Origin: an uncultured Pseudoflavonifractor sp.
Lineage (GTDB): Bacteria; Bacillota; Clostridia; Oscillospirales; Oscillospiraceae
Length of the DNA stretch: 51,954 bases
Direction: 5' to 3'
Assembly: GCA_904419835.1 (NCBI GenBank)
Contig: CAJFTA010000007.1
Coordinates: forward strand, 1-51,954
Part shown: one piece after another, positions 41,365-48,670 of the stretch
Position numbering within the stretch: position 1 is the first letter of the stretch
How the letters are laid out: every line of letters begins with the position of its first letter
Position numbers and translations under genes: made by a program
The notes under the pieces: model-generated
Seen by the model: only the letters and a program-made list of their open reading frames with translations
Databases searched by the model: none
Told to the model about the DNA's origin: nothing

Positions 41365-43101
41365 TCAGAAGTTCATATTCATGATATAAGTCTCCATAAA
41401 TTTGGGGCTGGTGGCCAGCTCCACGTGCTCGATGGAGGCGGGCAGCGCTTTGCAGCGGTCCATTTCAGCCTGGTCCAGCAGGCACATCTGCACGCCCTGG
41501 CCGGCGCCGTTGCCGATGGAGAAGATCCGGTCCCGGGGGACAGGCGGGAGCAGGCCGATCTCCAGGGCCCGGTCAATATCGATGTAGTTGCCGAAGGCGC
41601 CTGCCAGATAGAGGGCGTCCAGCTGGCCGGGGGAGAGGCCGGCCTCCTCCAGCAGGGTCATGCAGCCGGAGAAGATGGAGCTCTTGGCCAGCTGAATCTG
41701 CCGCACGTCGTGCTGGGAGAGGTAGACGGGCCGGTCGCCCCGGGTAAAGTAGAACGCGGTGTTGTACTCGCCGGCCTCACCCAGGTACTCGGCCAGGGGG
41801 CTGTCCGGATGCTGGGCAAGAAATTCATCCCGGGGCAGGAGACGGCCGGACTCGTCGATGATACCCGCCCGGCGCAGCTCGGCCACCGCGTCGATAATGG
41901 CGGAGCCGCACAGGCCCAGGGGCTCCGTGCCGCCGATGACCTGGTAGGTGAGTCTGCCGTCCCGGAGAGAGACCCGTTCGATGGCGCCCTCCATGCCCCG
42001 CATGCCGCAGGCGATGTTGCCGCCCTCCAGGGCGGGGCCGCAGGCGGTGGAGGCCACCTTGTATCCAGCCCCGCTGCCAACGGCTATCTCGCCGTTGGTG
42101 CCCAGGTCCACCATCAGGCAGGGGCCTGTGTCAGTGGGGAGGGTGAGGAGCACGGCGGCGGTGTCGGCCCCCACAAAGCCGCCCAGCAGGGGGAGAAATT
42201 CCACCACGCCCCCCGCAGGCATGTCGATTCCGGCCTCCGCGCCGGAGCAGCGGACGGGGCCGGCGGTGATGTTGACAAAGGGATCCTGGGAGAGACCGTA
42301 GGGGTCCAGGCCCAGGAAGAGATGCTGCATGGTACTGTTGCCGCAGAGCACCAGGTGGTAGAGATGGCTGCGGAAGCCGGGGATTTTCTCCTCCGCCTGG
42401 TCCAGCAGCGCGTGGATGGTATCGCGGATATGACCGGTCAGCTCGTCCAGGCCGCCCTCCTCCTGACGGGTATGGAGAATGCGGGAGATGACGTCGGCGC
42501 CTCTGACAATCTGTCCGTTGAGTGCGGACACTGTGTGGAGCAGCGCGCCGGTGTTCAGATCGTAGGCGTAGAGCACCACAGAGGTGGTGCCGATGTCAAT
42601 GGCGCCGCCGTAGAGCAGCGCCGAGGTGTCTCCTGGCTCCACCGCCAGGGGCTGGCCGCGGTAGGAGACAAAGGTGACCCGGTCCACCGAAGCGTCGGCC
42701 ATCAGCCTGGAAAAGGTGCGCAGAAGGTTGGGAGAAGCGGGTTCCAGGTAGGAACCGCAGTGGGCGGGCAGCAGCTCCGCCTTGGTCATGCAGCGCTTGG
42801 AGAGGGCGGGAGAGAGACGGGTACGATGGGCGGAGCGGCCTTCCGTTACGATGGACGCGTCCCTGGTGAGCTGATGCTCCTCCAGATAGACGGTCATGTC
42901 GCAGTCCACTGCTGTCCGGCAGGCGAGGACAGTTTCGCCGACGCCGCCCCGCTCGATCCGGACGGCGCACTTGCCGCAGGTCCCTCTTCCGCCGCAGACC
43001 AGATCCATGGGGAACCCGGCGGCGGCGCAGGCCTGGGAGATGGTGACGCCGCCGGACGTCTCAAAGGCGGCGTTCTGGTTGGGCAGCTTGATGCAGTACA
43101 T
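41365..43101 (-). CDS. RACo-like corrinoid activation protein ([2Fe-2S] plus ASKHA domain)
   Basis: Uses ATP to drive electrons uphill and return inactive Co(II) corrinoid proteins to Co(I). The 578-residue product begins with a plant-type [2Fe-2S] ferredoxin domain: Cys36, Cys42, Cys45 and Cys61 (C-x5-C-x2-C-x15-C). A linker/middle region follows, then the ASKHA ATPase core: GGAIDIGTTSVVLYAYD (Asp170), VDLGTNGEIAVG near 331, ACGPALEGGNIACGMRG and YLAGAFGNYI. This is the RACo/DUF4445 architecture known from corrinoid-dependent methyl transfer in acetogens. GGAGG precedes the ATG. It lies between a MetH-activation-like gene and a CobW-type GTPase and faces the methyltransferase genes, which supports the assignment. 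Confidence 0.93.
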   Translation of the reverse strand: MYCIKLPNQNAAFETSGGVTISQACAAAGFPMDLVCGGRGTCGKCAVRIERGGVGETVLACRTAVDCDMTVYLEEHQLTRDASIVTEGRSAHRTRLSPALSKRCMTKAELLPAHCGSYLEPASPNLLRTFSRLMADASVDRVTFVSYRGQPLAVEPGDTSALLYGGAIDIGTTSVVLYAYDLNTGALLHTVSALNGQIVRGADVISRILHTRQEEGGLDELTGHIRDTIHALLDQAEEKIPGFRSHLYHLVLCGNSTMQHLFLGLDPYGLSQDPFVNITAGPVRCSGAEAGIDMPAGGVVEFLPLLGGFVGADTAAVLLTLPTDTGPCLMVDLGTNGEIAVGSGAGYKVASTACGPALEGGNIACGMRGMEGAIERVSLRDGRLTYQVIGGTEPLGLCGSAIIDAVAELRRAGIIDESGRLLPRDEFLAQHPDSPLAEYLGEAGEYNTAFYFTRGDRPVYLSQHDVRQIQLAKSSIFSGCMTLLEEAGLSPGQLDALYLAGAFGNYIDIDRALEIGLLPPVPRDRIFSIGNGAGQGVQMCLLDQAEMDRCKALPASIEHVELATSPKFMETYIMNMNF

Positions 43102-43146
43102 AGGTGAAAACCTCCATTTGTCAGTTGTCTTGATTTGTGGGCGGAA

Positions 43147-43803
43147 TCAGAGACAGGCAGCGGGTCCTTCCGTGGAGCGGAAGAAGCAGGAGGTATTGGG
43201 ACACTTGCCGCAGTCGTGCTCGACGGAGATCTCCGGGTTGCTGCAGTCAGCCCCGAAGAGATAGAGCATGGACTTCTCGGGGTAGAGCATGTAGCTCTCG
43301 GTCAGGCGGACGTGGGACAGGGCGGGGATGCCGCGGAAGGCGTCCAGGAGCACCGCCTGATACTCCAGATCCAGCTCCTGCTCGCCGGGGGAGAAGCGGA
43401 GGGTGAGGTGGCAGCGGCTCTTCTTCATGGAGGCGGCGATCTGGCGGTTCATCTGATCAGAGCCGTCAAAGAGCATCTCGTTGGCCAGGTCGTTGAGGAG
43501 GTAGCCCTCCAGAAAATCGCCCTGCTCCAGCAGCTGGGAGATGGCCTGGGTGATGGACTCCGAGCAGGTGGACAGGCAGGTGATGCGGTACCGGCACCGG
43601 TCCACCTCGGGAACGCCTATGGGCGGCGCGCCCTCCTCCACGGCGTAGCAGTGGGTCATGCACAGCTGCTGCCGGGCGGTGCGCTCCAGGGCGGGGAAGA
43701 CCGCCTCGGCGTACCGGTAGGCGGAGGTGTCCGGCTGGATATGGAGCCTGCGGAAAATGCGGTTCCGGTCATATTTGGGCGTGATGTCAGCAAAGTAAAC
43801 CAT
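43147..43803 (-). CDS. MetH activation domain-like protein with C-terminal Cys cluster
   Basis: A 218-residue stand-alone relative of the SAM-binding reactivation domain of B12-dependent methionine synthase. Evidence is the segment LRFSPGEQELDLEYQAVLLDAF (MetH: SPGY...Q), VRLTESYMLYPEKSMLYLFG (MetH: Lt-s-mm-P-kS) and the helix ISQLLEQGDFLEGYLLNDLANEM. The C terminus holds Cys187, Cys198, Cys201 and Cys206 in a C-x10-C-x2-C-x4-C pattern, which could bind a metal or iron-sulfur cluster. I infer a role in reactivating oxidised corrinoid proteins beside RACo. It is the second gene of the leftward operon after the regulator. The similarity is read by eye and should be confirmed by profile search. 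Confidence 0.75.
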   Translation of the reverse strand: MVYFADITPKYDRNRIFRRLHIQPDTSAYRYAEAVFPALERTARQQLCMTHCYAVEEGAPPIGVPEVDRCRYRITCLSTCSESITQAISQLLEQGDFLEGYLLNDLANEMLFDGSDQMNRQIAASMKKSRCHLTLRFSPGEQELDLEYQAVLLDAFRGIPALSHVRLTESYMLYPEKSMLYLFGADCSNPEISVEHDCGKCPNTSCFFRSTEGPAACL

Positions 43804-43861
43804 GGAAGGTCCATCCTTTCCTCATGTCCGAATTCGTCTGCCTGTGGAGCGGGGCGAAGGG

Positions 43862-45139
43862 TCAGTCAGAGGTATGCTTTTCACTGTTGAGCTGGCTTTT
43901 ATACTGGCGGGGAGTAGTCCCCGTCACTTTTTTGAAAATTTTTGTAAAGTAGCTCTGGTCGTCAAAACCCACCAGGCCGGAAATCTCCAGCAGGCTTCTG
44001 TCTGTGTTGCGCATGAGCTCGGTGCTGTGTTCAATGCGGATACGGTTGAGGTAGTCGGTAAAGCTGGATCCCAGCTCCTGGCGGAACAGCTTGGACAGGG
44101 AGGACTCGTTGAGGAACAGGGCGGAGGCCAGATCCCGCAGGGTCAGCTTGTCCATGTAGTGGGCGTTGATGTAGGACACGGCCCGGGTGGTGGCGGAGGA
44201 CACCTGGGGCAGCTCGGCAAAGATGTCGTCTACAAAGTGGACCACCAGCTCCCGGCTCCACTGGGCCAGGCTGTCCAGGGTGTTGAGCTCGTTGAGAGAG
44301 TTGATGAACTTGAAGTCCAGCCCGAAGATGTTCCGCAGGGAGGCGCCCCGCTCGGTGGACATCCTGGCCAGGGAGATGTACAGCTCGAAGAAATGCAGCT
44401 TGATGCTGTCGAAATTCCCGCCCTCCACCAGCACCAGTTCCTCAAAGAGGTCATCCAGACAGGTAAGGGCGGCCTCCCGGTTGCGGCCCTGGATTTCCCG
44501 GGCCAGGCGGTCCTCCAGATCCGAGCAGGTGGGGGCGGACAGGGCGGCGGAGGTGTTCTGGGGCTTGCTCTGCTTGCGCTTCTGGATATGGTCGCCCACA
44601 GTGAGCTGGCGCTGATAGCGGAGGCGGAGCTGTTCATAGTCGTCCCAGTTCTTGTGGCTGTGGACCACGGCGCTGTACAGCAGCAGGGAGAACTTCTGTA
44701 TTTGTTCTGGAGTATATACCTGCATGGAGGAAATGAAAAGAGAAATTTTTGCCAGCAGCTCTGGAGACACCTGATTGAACTCAAAGACCTGGGTGAGAAA
44801 CTCAGGGGAGATGGGACCCATGGAGAGGGGGCCGGCCACGGCACAGCCGCAGTATTTTTCCGAGACAATGACGGGAACGGCAATATGAATCAGGCCGGAA
44901 GGACAGGAAAATATGTAGGGCTCGCCCAGATGGTAGGAGGACTTTGCGGAGAAGAGCATGGTGGTTCCGCACACGCTCTCCGGCTCCCGGTAAATCGGAA
45001 AAAACTGACAGAATTTTTTCTCCGTCTGAAATTCTTTCAGAATCGCGCCGTCGGGGGCAAAGAGCGTGACCGGGACGCCGGTGCTCACGCTGAAGGCGTC
45101 CAGATATTCATGAAGACGCTTGTGGTCGATGGCCTGCAA
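43862..45139 (-). CDS. PocR-domain AraC-family transcriptional regulator
   Basis: Probable ligand-responsive activator of the methyltransferase locus. The 425-residue product has an N-terminal PocR sensory domain (roughly residues 5-160) with its Cys landmarks FCQFFPIYREPESVCG and YIFSCPSGLIHIAVPVIV. A helical middle follows, and a C-terminal AraC double helix-turn-helix from about 330 (LTLRDLASALFLNESSLSKLFRQ, then SGLVGFDDQSYFTKIFKKVTGTTPRQY). The start is set at TTG 45139 because AGGAGG lies seven bases upstream; a GTG at 45175 would add 12 residues but has no ribosome site. It is divergent from the corrinoid protein genes, as expected for a local regulator. Confidence 0.88.
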   Translation of the reverse strand: MQAIDHKRLHEYLDAFSVSTGVPVTLFAPDGAILKEFQTEKKFCQFFPIYREPESVCGTTMLFSAKSSYHLGEPYIFSCPSGLIHIAVPVIVSEKYCGCAVAGPLSMGPISPEFLTQVFEFNQVSPELLAKISLFISSMQVYTPEQIQKFSLLLYSAVVHSHKNWDDYEQLRLRYQRQLTVGDHIQKRKQSKPQNTSAALSAPTCSDLEDRLAREIQGRNREAALTCLDDLFEELVLVEGGNFDSIKLHFFELYISLARMSTERGASLRNIFGLDFKFINSLNELNTLDSLAQWSRELVVHFVDDIFAELPQVSSATTRAVSYINAHYMDKLTLRDLASALFLNESSLSKLFRQELGSSFTDYLNRIRIEHSTELMRNTDRSLLEISGLVGFDDQSYFTKIFKKVTGTTPRQYKSQLNSEKHTSD

Positions 45140-45152
45140 AAAGACCCCTCCT

Positions 45153-45165
45153 ATTCTGGCAGAAT
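45153..45165. promoter_or_regulatory. Short perfect palindrome beside the regulator's ribosome site
   Basis: ATTCT-GGC-AGAAT is a perfect 5-bp inverted repeat immediately upstream of the AGGAGG of the regulator gene. It could be an autoregulatory binding site or a leader hairpin, but its small size leaves chance possible. Confidence 0.25.
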
Positions 45166-45251
45166 TGGTTCCCACCCCGGCGAACCGGAAGAGTTGATGT
45201 GCGGTAAGGGAATTGGTAAAATAAAGACTGCCAATTTGTAATTTTTAAAAC

Positions 45252-45280
45252 ACTATACCTCTTTTTTGGGTGAAAAGCAA
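45252..45280 (-). promoter_or_regulatory. Sigma-A promoter of the PocR-AraC gene
   Basis: Read leftward: TTGCTT (45280-45275), 17 bases, TATAGT (45257-45252). The start near 45245 leaves a leader of about 105 bases before the TTG start codon. Confidence 0.75.
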
Positions 45281-45352
45281 TAAAGGGATTTAAAAAATTT
45301 CAGTTTCATTAGCAAATACGCCGGAATAGAACAAAAAGAAATGGTATTTTTC

Positions 45353-45382
45353 TTAGAAAATGCAGCCCGGCTCCGGTATACT
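45353..45382 (+). promoter_or_regulatory. Promoter of the methyltransferase operon
   Basis: TATACT (45377-45382) is a good -10; the -35 at the proper place, TTAGAA (45353-45358) with 18 bases between, is poor. This fits a promoter needing an activator, such as the divergent AraC-type protein. The about 100-base AT-rich stretch before it (45240-45350) is where operator sites would be expected; I see no clear direct repeats. Confidence 0.6.
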
Positions 45383-45411
45383 ACAACTGTGGAGCGGAAA
45401 GGAACGGCAGA

Positions 45412-46071
45412 ATGAATCAGTTTAATGCGATTTTTCAGAGCATCATCGACGGAGAAGAAGAGAAAACCGTAACACATTGCCGAGAACTGCTTGCAAAGGG
45501 CTGCCGTCCGGTTGACATTCTGGAAAAAGGGATGATTCCGGCCATGGACCGCCTGGGCGTGATGCTGAGCAGGGAAGAGCGGTTTATCCCGCAGATCCTG
45601 CTCTCGGCCAGAGCCATGCAGAAAGCGGTGGCCATCATCCGGCCGCTGCTGCTGGAGCAGTCCGACGGGGCAATGCGCCGGGAGAAGGTGGTGGTGGGGA
45701 CCGTCCAGGGAGATATCCATACCATCGGAAAGAGCCTGGTGGGAATCATGCTCCAGAGCGCCGGGTTCGACGTGACGGATCTGGGGTCCAATGTCAGCGC
45801 CGAGCGCTTTATCGCCCAGCTGAGGGCGGACGGCGCCAGAATCGTGGCTATGTCCGCTATGCTGACCACCTCGATGGCCAGCATGAAGGAGACCGTAAAG
45901 CGGATTCGCCAGGTAGACTTCGGCTATCCCGTCCATATCATTGTGGGCGGCGGGCCCATTACGCCCAGCTTCGCCAGGGAGTTGGGCGTGGAATTCTCCG
46001 CCACCATGATGGACACGGCGCGTCTGGCCACTGAGATCAGCGCTGAACAGCGGGAAAAGCCGCGAAAATGA
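45412..46071 (+). CDS. Corrinoid (B12-binding) methyltransferase subunit, first copy
   Basis: Carries a methyl group on cobalt between methyltransferases. The 219-residue product has an N-terminal helical cap (about 1-88) and a Rossmann-like B12 domain with the lower-ligand motif D-x-H-x2-G at Asp101-His103-Gly106 (GDIHTIGKSLV). The usual second and third contacts follow (SAMLTTSM, VGGGPIT). It is first in the rightward operon, after an activator-type promoter. It differs clearly from the second corrinoid protein 68 bases downstream, so the pair is not a recent duplication. Which methyltransferase it serves is unknown. Confidence 0.92.
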   Translation: MNQFNAIFQSIIDGEEEKTVTHCRELLAKGCRPVDILEKGMIPAMDRLGVMLSREERFIPQILLSARAMQKAVAIIRPLLLEQSDGAMRREKVVVGTVQGDIHTIGKSLVGIMLQSAGFDVTDLGSNVSAERFIAQLRADGARIVAMSAMLTTSMASMKETVKRIRQVDFGYPVHIIVGGGPITPSFARELGVEFSATMMDTARLATEISAEQREKPRK

Positions 46072-46138
46072 GACATACCGTACATAAATTCATCCGAACA
46101 AACTCAGAAACAATATTTTGAAAAGGAGCGGGAAATTC

Positions 46139-46780
46139 ATGTCTATTCTCAACGAGATCTCCGAGCTTGTCATCAAGGGCGACATCATGGGGACCAAGGC
46201 CAAGGTGGCCGAGGCCGTGGAGCAGAAGGTTGACGCCTCTGAAATCCTCAACAACGGCCTGATGCCCGGCATCAATGAGATTGGCGAGCGCTTTGCCAAG
46301 GGCCAGATTTTTGTGCCCAACGTACTCATGTCCGCCAAAGCCATGAACACCGGCGTGGAAGTGATTCAGCCCCTGCTGGCCGCCGGCGGCGACACCACAA
46401 TCGGCACCGCCGTCATCGCCACCGTAAAGGGCGACCTCCACGACATCGGCAAGAACCTGGTGGGCCTGATGATGAAGAGCGCCAACCTGAAGGTCATCGA
46501 CCTGGGCGCCAACGTCCCCGCTGAGAAGTTTGTGGAGGCCATCAAGGAGTATAATCCCGACATTGTGGGCCTCTCCGCGCTTCTGACCACCACCATGAAC
46601 GAGCAGGGCCACGTCATTGAGGTTCTGAAGCAGGCTGGCGTCCGGGACCAGGTCAAGGTCATGATCGGCGGCGCGCCCGTCACCCAGGCCTGGGCCGACA
46701 AGATCGGCGCCGACGCCTTCACCGCCGATGCCGCCGCTGCCGCCCGCTGGGCCAAGGAGTACGTGACCAGCATCCGCTGA
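46139..46780 (+). CDS. Corrinoid (B12-binding) methyltransferase subunit, second copy (MttC/MtbC-like)
   Basis: A 213-residue corrinoid protein of the MtbC/MttC/MtgC group. The helical cap is followed by the B12 motif Asp99-x-His101-x2-Gly104 in GDLHDIGKNLV, then DLGANVPAEKF, LSALLTTTM and IGGAPVTQAWADKIGADAF, all well conserved. The ATG at 46139 is preferred over the in-frame opening at 46118, because AAGGAG lies 10 bases upstream of the former. It directly precedes the MttB-like gene, so it is the most likely partner of that enzyme. Confidence 0.95.
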   Translation: MSILNEISELVIKGDIMGTKAKVAEAVEQKVDASEILNNGLMPGINEIGERFAKGQIFVPNVLMSAKAMNTGVEVIQPLLAAGGDTTIGTAVIATVKGDLHDIGKNLVGLMMKSANLKVIDLGANVPAEKFVEAIKEYNPDIVGLSALLTTTMNEQGHVIEVLKQAGVRDQVKVMIGGAPVTQAWADKIGADAFTADAAAAARWAKEYVTSIR

Positions 46781-46843
46781 AATTCCGACTGACGCTCCGG
46801 CCGGGAGCCGGGCAGATATGAATGAAATGGAGGATGAATTCCC

Positions 46844-48301
46844 ATGGTAGGAAGAGTCAAATACAACGTGATGAGCGACCAGGAGCTCCAGTACCTCAAG
46901 TCCCGCATGGAGCAGCTGCTCATTGAGCGCGGCATTCACTTGGATCATGAGGAACTGCTCTCCGAGCTGGACAAGCTGGGCTGCGCGGTGGACATGGAGA
47001 AGAAGGACGTCCGCTTCACCAAGGAACTCATCGACAGGGCCGTCGCCGCCGTCCCTGAGAAGTTCACCCTTTATTCCCCCAGCGGCAAGTACGATCTGGA
47101 GTTCCCCAACCCCAACGGCAGCTTCTATACCCGCACCAACACCGGTGCGCCCAACTACCGCACCATCAACGGCGACACCCACTACACCACCCTGGAAGAG
47201 GTGGACGAGTGGTACAAGATCACCAATGTGATGGAGAATCTGGACTACGTCACGCTGCCCTCCACTTCCGGCGAGTACGTGCCCGGCGACGCCGTGGATG
47301 TCTACACCCTGGAGAAGGCCCTGAAGCACTCCGCCAAGCACATCTGGATTCAGCCCTATGAGTCCGACAACGTCCAGTGGCTCATCGACATGGCCGCCGC
47401 CGCTGTGGGCGGGCTGGACAACCTGCGCGCCAAGCCCATTGTCAGCTTTATCGCCTGCGGCGTGCCCAGCCTGACCTTCAAGCACATGGACGCCGAGGTC
47501 CTCTACCGCTGCGCCAAGGCCGGCATCCCCGTGCAGCCCTGCTCGCTGCCCACCGCCGGCGCCAACACCCCGGTCACCGCCCAGGGCACCGCCTTTGTGG
47601 CCTGCGCCGAGGTCTTTGCCCAGATTGTGATTCTGGAGCTCCTCTGCCCCGGACTGCCGGTTATTGCCACGCCGCTGCTGTTCTCCATGGACATGCAGAG
47701 TACTTATACCCTTCAGTCCAACACTGAGATCACCATCGCGCGCCTCATCTGCATGGAGCTCTTCGAGCGGGGCTACAACATCCGCGCCCACTCCTACGGC
47801 ACCGGTACGGACAGCGTGGTTCTGGACGCCCAGAACTTCATTGAGCGCACCAGCCTCATCGACGCCATGGCCATGAGCGAGGCATCCGTCCTGGGCGGCG
47901 CCGGCCAGCTGGAGACCGCCAAGACCATCAGCCCTGTGCAGCTGATTATCGACAATGAGATTTTCGGCATCGCCCGCCGCATCCGCCGCGGACTGGAAGT
48001 GAACGACGAGACCCTGGATTGGGAGGATCTGATCTCCGGCGCCGACCGGGATCCATCCTTCAGCTTCCTGACCAGCGAGCACACCTTCCGCCACTTTACC
48101 GAGCCCCACCGCCCCGACATGTTCAACCGCGACAGCCCGGTGAACTGGGAGCTGTCCGGCAGCAAGACCCTGCTGGACAAGGCCGTGGAAAAGTTCCACG
48201 CCATTATGGCCGCCGAGGATGTCTACGCCCTGCCCGCCGACAAGGCCGCCGAGGTGGAGAAGGTCCTCAAGCAGGCCCATGCCGCTCTGGTAAAGGAGTA
48301 A
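46844..48301 (+). CDS. MttB-superfamily corrinoid methyltransferase, non-pyrrolysine type
   Basis: Transfers a methyl group from a methylated amine to a Co(I) corrinoid protein. The 485-residue product is full length for the family and is read without any in-frame amber codon, so it belongs to the pyrrolysine-free branch. That branch contains enzymes for glycine betaine (MtgB), proline betaine (MtpB), carnitine (MtcB) and gamma-butyrobetaine (MtyB). The family segment where trimethylamine MttB has pyrrolysine reads YGTGTDSVVLDAQ at 318-330. GGAGG precedes the ATG. Neighbouring corrinoid protein and symporter genes support uptake and demethylation of a quaternary amine, but the substrate cannot be assigned. 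Confidence 0.93.
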   Translation: MVGRVKYNVMSDQELQYLKSRMEQLLIERGIHLDHEELLSELDKLGCAVDMEKKDVRFTKELIDRAVAAVPEKFTLYSPSGKYDLEFPNPNGSFYTRTNTGAPNYRTINGDTHYTTLEEVDEWYKITNVMENLDYVTLPSTSGEYVPGDAVDVYTLEKALKHSAKHIWIQPYESDNVQWLIDMAAAAVGGLDNLRAKPIVSFIACGVPSLTFKHMDAEVLYRCAKAGIPVQPCSLPTAGANTPVTAQGTAFVACAEVFAQIVILELLCPGLPVIATPLLFSMDMQSTYTLQSNTEITIARLICMELFERGYNIRAHSYGTGTDSVVLDAQNFIERTSLIDAMAMSEASVLGGAGQLETAKTISPVQLIIDNEIFGIARRIRRGLEVNDETLDWEDLISGADRDPSFSFLTSEHTFRHFTEPHRPDMFNRDSPVNWELSGSKTLLDKAVEKFHAIMAAEDVYALPADKAAEVEKVLKQAHAALVKE

Positions 48302-48318
48302 ACGCCCTGTAACCATCT

Positions 48319-48354
48319 GCGATATGGCCCGCATCCCGATGCGGGCCATATCGC
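48319..48354 (+). other. Perfect 16-bp hairpin between mttB and the transporter genes
   Basis: GCGATATGGCCCGCAT pairs with ATGCGGGCCATATCGC around a CCCG loop. No T-run follows. It probably protects the 3' end of the corrinoid/MttB message or partly attenuates transcription before the transporter genes. Confidence 0.6.
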
Positions 48355-48430
48355 GGATCCGCCCCATGAGCGGCTTCAGCGGCGGAATTCCGCATGTGTG
48401 TTTGGAATTTGAGAGAAAGGCGGCTTAGAG

Positions 48431-48667
48431 ATGAAAGTAACCAAGACGGAAAAAATCTGGCTGATTCTCACGGTAATCTTCTATATCCTCTACAATCTTC
48501 CCGGTGTCCCGCCTTACGGCGAGGCCATTCCCACGCTGATTCACGCGCTGCTCACAGTCGTTCCCATCTGGATCATCGTCTATGTGGGCCTGGTAAGGGT
48601 CTACCGGATTTACAAGCTCAGAGATGATGCGGACGCGCCCCCCGCGTCCAGTACAAAGGAGGGATAA
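48431..48667 (+). CDS. Small two-helix membrane protein, symporter partner (DUF3311-like)
   Basis: A 78-residue protein with two hydrophobic segments (about 9-27 and 36-57) separated by the short NLPGVPPYGEAIP loop, and a polar C terminus. Size, topology and position just before an SSS-family gene match the small proteins (DUF3311 type) commonly paired with sodium:solute symporters. The family identity is judged from layout only. Its stop is three bases from the symporter start, which indicates coupling and a possible two-subunit carrier. Confidence 0.75.
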   Translation: MKVTKTEKIWLILTVIFYILYNLPGVPPYGEAIPTLIHALLTVVPIWIIVYVGLVRVYRIYKLRDDADAPPASSTKEG

Positions 48668-48670
48668 CGG

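Noticed and set aside
45140..45175. GTG at 45175 as start of the PocR-AraC gene
   Set aside because: No ribosome site upstream, while AGGAGG sits seven bases before the in-frame TTG at 45139.
45180..45411. Cobalamin riboswitch or other structured leader before the methyltransferase operon
   Set aside because: No B12-box or extended fold seen; the predicted leader of the rightward operon is only about 20-25 bases.
46844..48301. Pyrrolysine-containing MttB
   Set aside because: The gene reads through 485 codons with no in-frame TAG, and no pylS/pylT-like genes are nearby.
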